DNA of 64,000 nt, taken from the NCBI GenBank assembly GCA_963931865.1, contig OZ007509.1, forward strand, positions 4,221,531 through 4,285,530. The letters run 5' to 3'. The stretch is from Axinella damicornis (Eukaryota; Porifera; Demospongiae; Axinellida; Axinellidae). The translations under genes were made by a program, and so were the position numbers. This document shows positions 55,962 through 64,000 of the stretch, piece after piece. Positions within the stretch are counted from its first letter, which is position 1, and every line of letters starts with the position of its first letter. Under the pieces are notes generated by a model. The model was not told the DNA's origin. It was given only the letters and a program-made list of their open reading frames with translations, and ran no database searches.

Positions 55962-57039
55962 TCAATGTTGAAGCATGGCAAATGCTCTGACTTTCACACA
56001 AGTCACTGACAGCTTGTCAATGGAGCAGGAAGTGCTGTTCTCTGTTAGGGTGTTTCCTAGCACACTGTTTGTCTGCATGTGTATGGACATTGAGAACACC
56101 AAATGAGGTCATCATAGCTAACAGGTTCGATAAGAGGAGTGCTGGCTACTTGGGGCTGCCGAATATCAGAGTGAAGTACTCAAACGGGCAAACAGGCTAA
56201 TATATTGTTGTTAACATCACATCACTCATAGCTAGCTACATATAGCTACAGCTAGCTATGTAATGAATGGCATGGCATGGCTTGTAGCACACGGGTAATG
56301 AATGTCAGCTCTAGTCATATACATAATAGTTTATGGATGCACCCTGCAGCATGTGCTATGTGCTGACATAATATAGCTATATTTGTTTCTGGTAGTTAGC
56401 TACAGTGTAGCTGCGTGCTCTAAACTTGGCTGGCTACGTGTTCATTGCATAGGTATAGCTAGCTACTGACTAACCCAGTTGCAAGCCGTTATCTGGACCT
56501 GTTTGCTAACAGCAATGAGAGCAGCCACTTGTGTCAGGCGACTGTTGCTGTACTTGCTCTTGTAGTCTCTGTGCAGCTCATTCAGTGTGTCAATATACTC
56601 CAGCACCTCACAGACTGAGCTTAGCTGCGCATAAGTTTCCTTTTCAGAGTAGTTCCTATTCCGGTGAAGTTGTGAGTAATTGAAGGGTCTCTGATGGGAA
56701 GAAACAGCATTATAATTATATACCGTATTAGAAGGCTGCAGCAACATGTTGTCGCATGCAGCCTTATTGCATAGCATGGCTGCAATACTTTATCTTATCA
56801 GGGGTTTAATTGCACCTCACATAATATATTCCGTCCATTCATCAATTTTACGATGACTCAAATCTGCATTAGCTACATAGGCAAGTCACATTTGGTGTAC
56901 TGTTAAGTTGTCAAAGTAAGTTGAACCTCACTATTATGTCCTTGTAGTCTCTTGATTGTCCACCGTCAGAGTCTGCTTGCTGGGTCACAGTGACAGCAAT
57001 TACCATCAAGAAGAGGGTTGAAAATGCTACAAGGTTCAT
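55962..57039 (-). CDS. Small secreted protein, divergent paralog of the 58-61 kb pair
   Basis: Exons on the minus strand are 56932-57039, 56475-56690 and, less surely, 55962-56072. Exon 1 gives a signal peptide (MNLVAFSTLFLMVIAVTVTQ) and ends at donor GTGAGG. Exon 2 holds SSVCEVLEYIDTLNELHRDY and VAALIAVSKQVQITACNW. This aligns with GACKVLDYTRVI and ITSAAEMIQNSTCTW of the two downstream genes, and in each the donor follows the Trp codon. Here the donor would be GTTAGT; without it the frame stops at 56463 after VSQ. The proposed exon 3 follows a good acceptor (ACACATGCAG), is in phase, and ends DKLSVTCVKVRAFAMLQH, compared with LLFECITNEVKAF in the paralogs. The three-exon form is 144 aa and the two-exon form 111. 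Function unknown. Confidence 0.55.
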
Positions 57040-57501
57040 CTTTGATTTTTATATGCGATCAGAGAAATTTTGCCAATCTGTTTGTGCACCGGCTTGCTTT
57101 TATTCAACACTACTGCAGCACTGCAGTCCATATGAGTCTCCCTCACATTCCAATGTACACTAGTAGTAGGAAGTGATATTCTAATCCGAGCTGGAAAATA
57201 TGATATCATTGTACAATTAGTGGTTAGCCACAAGGAAGGAAGGATCACAAACTAGTTTATTCATTGTAGGAAGTGACGAGTTGTACAGCAATTGACTTAA
57301 ATGATAATAAAAAAAATCCCATGCGTCACCTATGGTGCCGTTTTAAGTCGCCATTCCGGCCATGTCAATAAATTATCATGATCTAGTTAGGATTTGGTAC
57401 ACATTTTCCTTTGTAATCAGCACTGTACTAGTTAGTAACATAATAATTATCATCCCTTTGGTGCTTAGCTAAGTGTAGTGACTTAGTAATTCGCAGGACA
57501 C

Positions 57502-57601
57502 TTAAGGTGGCAGATACCCCTTTACGTTAGGTTACCTTTAAACGTCGGGGGCCCCCGACGTTTAAAGGTAACCTAACGTAAAGGGGTATCTGCCACCTTA
57601 A
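57502..57601. repeat. Perfect 100-bp palindrome with TTAA ends
   Basis: Every base of the left arm (TTAAGGTGGCAGATACCCCT ... AAACGTCGGGGG) is matched on the right, with no spacer at the centre between 57551 and 57552. The TTAA at both tips could be the target of a TTAA-type element such as piggyBac or Kolobok, which is inference. Confidence 0.95.
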
Positions 57602-58159
57602 TCTAATGAGTATGCAAGAGACATTGCATGGTATATATGGTATGTTAAGCACTGTAGTGACTTTAAATTCTCCATGGTGCATATTCTGGTGACTTAAATC
57701 AGTCCATCGACTGAGTAATGCAGTGCTTCATGTATGCTGGTGGCATTTGAACAGGGTAACAATGATGTTGTTAATCATAGACGTCTTCAGCTAGCAAATA
57801 AGCCTAGCTCATGTCCTGGTCTTTTGGATGCTCATAGATGGTTTCATCATCACATGGGAAGTATCTCAAGATTGGGATCCCAACGATATAATGGTACCTT
57901 AAATATGGATTAAGTAAGAAGTATATTATACTGTGTAATGCTAAGTCATGGTATGTTTTCATAGGAGTTAAGTCATTCATGGAAGTTAAGCCATGAGTAT
58001 GTGGATGCAGAGAAAGGGACCTCACTGTGATCATCAAAGTTAACCTCCTGTTAGCTAGCTAGTTTCTTACACAAGTTTAATAGGAACAAACGAAAATGTA
58101 TAATATCCGTTTGCATTACACAATACCCCATTATGTAATTGAGGTAACAACAGTTACCG

Positions 58160-58167
58160 TATATAAA
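58160..58167 (+). promoter_or_regulatory. TATA box, secreted family gene A
   Basis: TATATAAA lies 94 bp before the ATG at 58254. The equivalent position in gene B also has TATATAAA. Confidence 0.6.
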
Positions 58168-58253
58168 CAACTATCCAACAACTGAAAAGTAACAAGTTAC
58201 TGAGGAACGTTAACTGTACAGAATTGAACAACTTAGCATCCGGATCATCAGTT

Positions 58254-59037
58254 ATGGCTTTAAGTTTTGCTTGTGGATTTCGACTTTTGGCAGTTGCCAT
58301 TCTTGTAATGTTAGTGTGCAGTACTACAGCCCTTCCTCTCAGACTGACTCGGCAGGCCGCACCAGATGAACTCCAGGTACAAGCAATGAGGAACTCACTA
58401 CTGATCTTCCAGGCTGCAGCCGTAAGTAATTATGCAACCACAATCAATCGTTGATGCTTGCATGTTGCTTCCCAAATCCCAATGCAATCACGTGTGTGTG
58501 CTCTGTCATCTTTGCATCTGATCGTCCTCCTTCAATATTTCAGGTGCCAAGTCCAATGCTGTCATTTCAACATCAAATGGAACTAATTGGTGCATGCAAA
58601 GTGTTGGATTACACAAGAGTGATACACAACGGGAATGAAAGTCAAGGAGAGAATACAGATGGACAGCAGTCATCCATCACCAGTGCCGCTGAGATGATCC
58701 AAAATTCAACATGTACCTGGGTATGTATGTGCTGCTCTTGTTGCTACTCTTGTAGATGCTCTGCTGTATATGCTTACACATGTACCATCATTTTACCCCA
58801 ACATGTACACCGATACAGCTGAACAATGTAACAGGTGGATTGCTGTTTGAATGTATTACAAATGAAGTGAAAGCATTCTGCAACCAAGTGGATATCTTCC
58901 ATGGCACACAAGCTGTGCTGAACTGGCTGATTGGCCCGACTAGTGACCCCTGCACTTGGATAAGTGATCATTTTGCAACAGAGAGAGACACAGAAGTTAA
59001 GCAGTTCCTTCTTCAGAGGTCTGACTGCCCTACATAA
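58254..59037 (+). CDS. Small secreted Cys protein of unrecognised family, gene A
   Basis: Exons 58254-58421, 58544-58720 and 58819-59037, all GT-AG and phase 0, encode 187 aa. A signal peptide (FRLLAVAILVMLVCSTTA) ends near residue 27. The mature chain begins LPLRLTRQAAPDELQVQAMR. It has six cysteines: GACKVLDY, STCTW, FECIT, AFCNQ, DPCTW and SDCPT. It also has N-glycosylation sites (NES, NST, NVT). Amphipathic, helix-prone stretches (ELQVQAMRNSLLIFQAAA; SITSAAEMIQ; EVKAFCNQV; EVKQFLLQR) separated by loops give a size and layout like secreted helical-bundle proteins, but I recognise no family and assign no function. An in-frame ATG at 58224 exists. ATG 58254 is preferred because it aligns with gene B and opens the signal peptide. 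Confidence 0.78.
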
Positions 59038-60770
59038 GTTTGGTTAGGTGCAACAAAGAATGCCAATCAACAAGTTTAGGTACATAATGTCATCCTACAA
59101 GTTAAGTGAATTTTTGTAACAGCACTTGCATCTGTTATTTATATTACTGTCACACTATACATCAGAGCAACTCCTGCTGTACTGACAGTGTTGATTGTGG
59201 TGCATGGTTGTATTACATGGACACATAAATTTCCCTGCCGACGTATTACCGAATTGCAAATGTCTTAGGCTATCCTGCCTTGGCTGTTTCAGTGAGTATA
59301 GTCTTGTCTTCACATTCCCTAAATCAATTGTTATACAACACGTGCGTACATTCTTCAGGATACTAATTCTCCTATATCCCAGAGCACATGAACTACACTC
59401 TTGCATACATTCGCCCATATATGGTTAGCTCTGGGTCACAACAGAACTTTCATTCATCTGACCTAGTAGTGGTGTGAGAAACAAAAAGTGGTAGCTGAAT
59501 GACAGCACCGAACACCACAGCTGGTACTCCTTCATTGGAAGACGACCATAGAGGAGGATAAAACTGCTTTTGCTCTTACTTTCTGAATCTCTCAAGCTCC
59601 AGCTGCATTTTCAGGTGCATGGTCAATATTAATGGCGTATCTGCTATGGCACTTACATGGTCATAATGAAACGGATTAAGTTCCCACTACAGAATACAGG
59701 GATTTCCCTTACGTTTCTCGATCGTACAATACAATCATGACTGTTGCAAATAGTATGCAATTAAGAAGCTAGTACTCATTCCCCTGTGTATTTTTATCAT
59801 ACCAATTATGTGGCGCGATATCCACAAAATTAATGACACTTCCTCTAGTGAACTAGAGCATGTACATCCTGTATCGAAATAATGATATGCTCCATTCTAG
59901 CCAGAAAAAATAACCAGCCAACTTATACCAGCAGGCTATCAATGGGTATATTAGTAGCATTAGTAGCAATCCAGCAAGGCCGGTGTTTCATAGCAGTTCT
60001 AAGAGCAAGTAGATAGAGATAGATCGATGATGGTTTTGCACAAATGAGACTCTTGTTAGCCATGAAAACACTACATTGTGACACACTGAGCTGAGGGATG
60101 TCATGTGTTGTGCAGCAGTTGGTGTATCCCATGTTACCTACTGGGGACCGATTACTTTTAAGTCACCATATCAACCATGTCAATAATCAAGTCACGATTT
60201 GGTTAGGACTTCACTATACATTTCTTTTGTATAATCAGCACGGTATTAATTAATGAGTAACGTTTGACAATATGTTTTATAGTCTACATAATGCCTTGGT
60301 GCAGGGACTTGGCGATTTGCAGGGACTTACTCTGATACGGTTTTTATCAGTGACTCAATTATATGTTCATAAGTAAGTCAACTGTAGTGGGTGTCCCATG
60401 GGTTCTGGTGGTTTACTTAAATCACTCCGATGGGGTATTACTGTGGGATGTTTTAAGCCAATGTTGTACAAGGTGACCATTCTTGCATTCTTGCTAGGGT
60501 GTGTATAAACACTACAGACGTCGAAAAATGAAAACTGACATCATCATCAAATTAACTTCCTGGTAGCTAATTTCTTACCACATTCTTTCCAAAACTGATG
60601 TAAATGTCAATGCTGAAGGCATAAGTAAAACCATGAATATCGATAGCAGTAACTTAATTCCTAGGTGATTTCCTACTCAATAGAAATGTGATACGCTAAA
60701 AGGGACAAACATAATACCCCCTTGCATTTCACAATGCACGATTATGTAAGTGAATTATGCAATTCAACAA
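59038..60770. other. Intergenic between the tandem genes, no further gene seen
   Basis: This holds the downstream flank of gene A and the upstream flank of gene B, both parts of the duplicated unit. I see no exon. Confidence 0.5.
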
Positions 60771-60773
60771 CTG

Positions 60774-60782
60774 TATATAAAA
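60774..60782 (+). promoter_or_regulatory. TATA box, secreted family gene B
   Basis: TATATAAAA lies 96 bp before the ATG at 60870. Confidence 0.6.
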
Positions 60783-60869
60783 GCGTGTCTATTCAACAGC
60801 TAAAAAGCATGAAGTTACTGAGCAACTTTAACTATTGAAATTGAACAACTTAACGTCCGGATCATCAAG

Positions 60870-61659
60870 ATGGCTTTAAAATATGCTTGTGGAATTCAAC
60901 TTTTGAAAATGGCAGTTGCCATTCTTGCAACGTTAGTGTGCAGTACTACAGCGCTTCCTCTCAGACTGACTCGGCAGGCCGCACCAGATGAACTCCAGGT
61001 ACAAGCAATGAGGAACTCACTACTGATCTTCCAGGCTGCAGCCGTAAGTAATTATGCAACCACAATCAATCATTGATGCTTGCATGTTGCTTCCCAAATC
61101 CCAATGCAATCATGTGTGTGTGCTCTGTCATCTTTGCATCCGATCATCCTCCTTCAATATTTCAGGTGCCAAGTCCAATGCTGTCATTTCAACATCAAAT
61201 GGAACTAATTGGTGCATGCAAAGTGTTGGATTACACAAGAGTGATACACAACGGGAATGAAAGTCAAGGAGAGAATACAGATGGACAGCAGTCATCCATC
61301 ACCAGTGCCGCTGAGATGATCCAAAATTCAACATGTACCTGGGTATGTATGTGCTGCTCTTGTTGCTGCTCTTGTAGATGCTCTGCTGTATATGCTTACA
61401 CATGTACCATCATTTTACCCCAACATGTACACCGATACAGCTGAACAATGTAACAGGTGGATTGCTCTTTGAATGTACTACAAATGAAGTGAAAGCATTC
61501 TGCAACCAAGTGGATATCTTCCATGGCACACAAGCTGTGCTGAACTGGCTGATTGGCCCGACTAGTGACCCCTGCACTTGGATAAGTGATCATTTTGCAA
61601 CAGAGAGACACACAGAAGTTAAGCAGTTCCTTCTTCAGAGGTCTGACTGTCCTAGTTAG
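60870..61659 (+). CDS. Small secreted Cys protein of unrecognised family, gene B
   Basis: Exons 60870-61043, 61166-61342 and 61441-61659 encode 189 aa with the same intron positions and phases as gene A. The first 24 residues differ clearly (MALKYACGIQLLKMAVAILA versus MALSFACGFRLLAVAILVML), with a two-residue insertion. From STTALPLRL onward the proteins are almost the same; exon 3 differs at a few positions (ECTTNE versus ECITNE, ERHTEV versus ERDTEV, CPS versus CPT). All six cysteines and the CKVLDY and CTW motifs are kept. Both genes therefore look functional rather than one being a decayed copy. Function unknown. Confidence 0.78.
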
Positions 61660-64000
61660 AGATAATAAATTATTACATTTGTTATACCTTTGCTTGGTAG
61701 TATATTTTTAGCCAAAGAACGCCAATCAACAAGTACATAGATACATGATGTCATCGTAAATTTTTGCATCTGCTATTATTTCTGTACTTTATCATGCAAA
61801 ATTGATTATAGCAACTCCTGCTGTACTGACAGTGCTGATTGCAGTACATGGTTGTATTACTCATAAATTTCCCTGCCAACATATTGCAAACCAAATTGCA
61901 GATGGCTAGCTGAGGCTGGGTGTTCCAGTGGGTATAGTCTTGTCCTCATATTCCAGGATAGGTAACGATATAGTTAGGAAAACATAGGAGTAAAAATGAA
62001 GAATGACAGCCCGTAGCTAGCCAATGGTCCAGGGGGGTTCTACTGGCCTAATATTTGGTCTTGGGGGTTCTAAATGAGTGAAAATGAGGTAGCCACTCCC
62101 ACTTTTATATGATAGGTCCCTGAATCTAGGGGGTTCCATTGAACCACCCAACCCCCCCTGGCTACAGGCCTGCATGATTGTCACAGGTTGTTGCTTGCTC
62201 TGTTTGTAGCTAACAGCTGTGTTGTGCAGTGCTGTTGTTCAGCTACTAACTCGTTTGTTTCTCACACAACTATACCTGTTCTGTTGAACAATCAAATTTT
62301 GACCCAGAGCCAACCATATATGGGCGAATGCACGCAGGAGTGTGCTCTGGGATTGTCTTGGGTATGATGAAGAGCATCGTGCACTCTAGTCTCGTGCCTA
62401 GTCGTCCACAACGCACTTGAACGGCTGGTCATGGGACTATGTGCACCCGTACTTCATTCAGCAAGCTTAATTAAGGCATATGAGAATAGGGACGTTATCC
62501 TGGATATAAGGAATGATGTGTTGTATGACAATCGTGCGAGATAAAACTGGTTCTTGCTCTTGCTCTGTATACCAGCTGCATTTCAACACACGAGTGTATT
62601 TATCACAAATGCCCACATTGCCACCACAGAATGCACAAATTGGGTGATTTCCCTTTTCATTTCTCGATAGTACAATACAACACTAACTGTTGCAAAAGTA
62701 TGCAAATAAGAAGCTAGTACTCATTCCCCCTGTGTACATTTTTATCAAACCAAGTGGCATTTAATGTATAAACTTTGGTGACGTCTCCGGTGTACATGCT
62801 GTCAGAATTAGCCTAATAATAATTATGCTCCACTCTAGCCAGACTATAGTGGGCTTATTCCCAGACCCCTCCCCCCCCCCCCTCGATAGTGCACCAGAGT
62901 TGCTTGTGGTCTGGAAACAAGACTAACCAGACCACCAATCAGTGAACTCAAATATTGCTATAGCAAGTTTATTGTGTCTGTCCAGTAACAAGCAGCGCTA
63001 GTAGCAATTCAGTTGTACACAGCTTGTCCATAATCCATGCAACACTGTATCAGACCACAGAGGTCTGTAACTTCCTCGGAAGATAACGCTCTTCTGTAAG
63101 AATTTACTGGAGAGAAATATATTTCAAAAACTTAAAGCTGACTGTGTGGAGAGTGGGAATAGTGCCCTGTACTGTTCAGAGGTGGATAGTAATTCAAAAG
63201 GGCATTTAATTCACACATCGATCATGTATAATGTATTGAATAAACATACGGCTGCTTTCCAGACTAAAATTCCAGTGGCTACAGTGGTGTATAAGTTGCA
63301 ATTGCCAAACCATAGTAATCTCTCTTGTGTAATAACAATAATTGTTTAATTTGTTTTGTGTAGTAATCACAGTCATGAATAAAGCTCACCAGTAGACCTA
63401 CATTGTATTAGCTGGAGCAAAAATGTTTTAGTGTTGACAGTTAATTGTATTCATAGCCTGTGAATTGGATCTGATGGGTAGCGTATTCAACCTACCGGTA
63501 TACATTATTTGGGAGTCCACCACAAGGTTCATCAATGCCTTTCCTTCCTTTGCTGGACCATGCCAGAGCTGTTAGTCATACTATGACAGAGTGTCCCTAT
63601 CCCCCGTGGAAGATGCCAAGTTTATCCCTCTGCGTATACTCAACAGGAAAAAAAATTGCTATGATATGGGACTTTTGAGTTGCCAGACGTGATCATGACT
63701 AAGTACTCCAATCCAAATTCACTGGTAATTAGCTAATCCAAGTGTTAGCACACTTTCATGCTCAGTATGTTTACAACACTGCTTGTGGGTGCGTATCAAT
63801 AAAAGTCATTCAATAATTTGTAGCAAGCACACACAATCAAAACATCATGCATCCTTAATTTAAGTGCCTTTAACTTAGTTGAATAACTTAGTTGAATAAG
63901 TTGAAAACTCAGCAGTGAAAGGGCTTAACACTGCAAATAGAATGAATGCAAGCATCTCAAGAACGGATAAACAAACAAGCAACATGTGGCACCTAATTAA
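61660..64000. other. Intergenic to window end, no gene seen
   Basis: The first kilobase is the 3' part of the duplicated unit. It includes an imperfect foldback at about 62010-62172 (GTCCAGGGGGGTTC ... CAACCCCCCCTGGCTACAGG), probably a MITE, and a MITE remnant at about 62848-62935. Beyond about 63000 the sequence is AT-rich; its open frames have no recognisable motif. Confidence 0.5.

Larger units (their letters stand above)
57330..62750 (+). repeat. Tandem segmental duplication, two ~2.6-kb units
   Basis: About 57330-59800 corresponds to about 60145-62750. Matching anchors are AAGTC(G/A)CCAT... CCATGTCAATAA at the left, the gene bodies in the middle, and GAAGCTAGTACTCATTCCCC at about 59765 and 62711 on the right. 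The gene bodies from the middle of exon 1 to the stop are nearly identical, while the flanks differ by many substitutions and indels. Confidence 0.8.

Noticed and set aside
1..64000. tRNA or rRNA genes
   Set aside because: I saw no cloverleaf with A and B boxes and no rRNA-like conserved stretch, although a covariance search was not possible.

Overview
The window is animal nuclear DNA, most probably from a demosponge. Genes are split by short GT-AG introns, and small foldback DNA transposons, minisatellites and (CA)n or (C)n tracts fill the spaces. The best lineage marker is the single-exon gene at 4914-5660. It encodes the cysteine- and tyrosine-rich C-terminal domain of sponge short-chain collagen C4. 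The gene models below come from reading splice sites, frames and remembered protein-family patterns, without any database search.

Layout, left to right. At 32-175 lies the last exon of a PPT2-like lysosomal thioesterase (+). At 4914-5660 is the secreted C4-collagen-like protein (+). A mitochondrial ornithine aminotransferase (9097-14675, -) sits head to head with a PH-domain docking protein of GAB type (15025-26257, +), with about 350 bp between them. The docking gene has a duplicated array of small phase-0 proline-rich exons. The 29-33.9 kb stretch is made of transposon remnants and three repeated CpG-rich units of about 600 bp. At 33921-36044 and 40189-42021 are two almost identical PLP-dependent group II decarboxylase genes. 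They are intronless, except that copy 1 carries a 300-bp intron that copy 2 lacks; repeat DNA makes up at least the 3' half of that intron. A non-LTR retrotransposon landed behind copy 1 after the duplication. At 46725-47351 is a small secreted Cys-rich, poly-Gly-tailed peptide with a triplicated splice acceptor. An 11-exon arylsulfatase A-like gene covers 48632-55566 (-). The right end (55962-61659) holds three paralogs of a small secreted Cys-containing family that I do not recognise: one on the minus strand and two as a recent tandem duplicate.

Functional themes: PPT2 and arylsulfatase are lysosomal hydrolases, OAT is mitochondrial, and the docking protein belongs to receptor tyrosine kinase signalling. 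The C4-like protein, the Cys/Gly peptide and the three-gene family are secreted. Four of these small secreted-protein genes have a clear TATA box, whereas the OAT/docking pair shares a GC-rich promoter without an obvious one. Nothing suggests operons or shared regulation beyond that divergent pair.

The points most worth following are the unrecognised secreted family (55.9-61.7 kb), the copy-specific intron in decarboxylase copy 1, and the amplified proline-rich exons of the docking gene.
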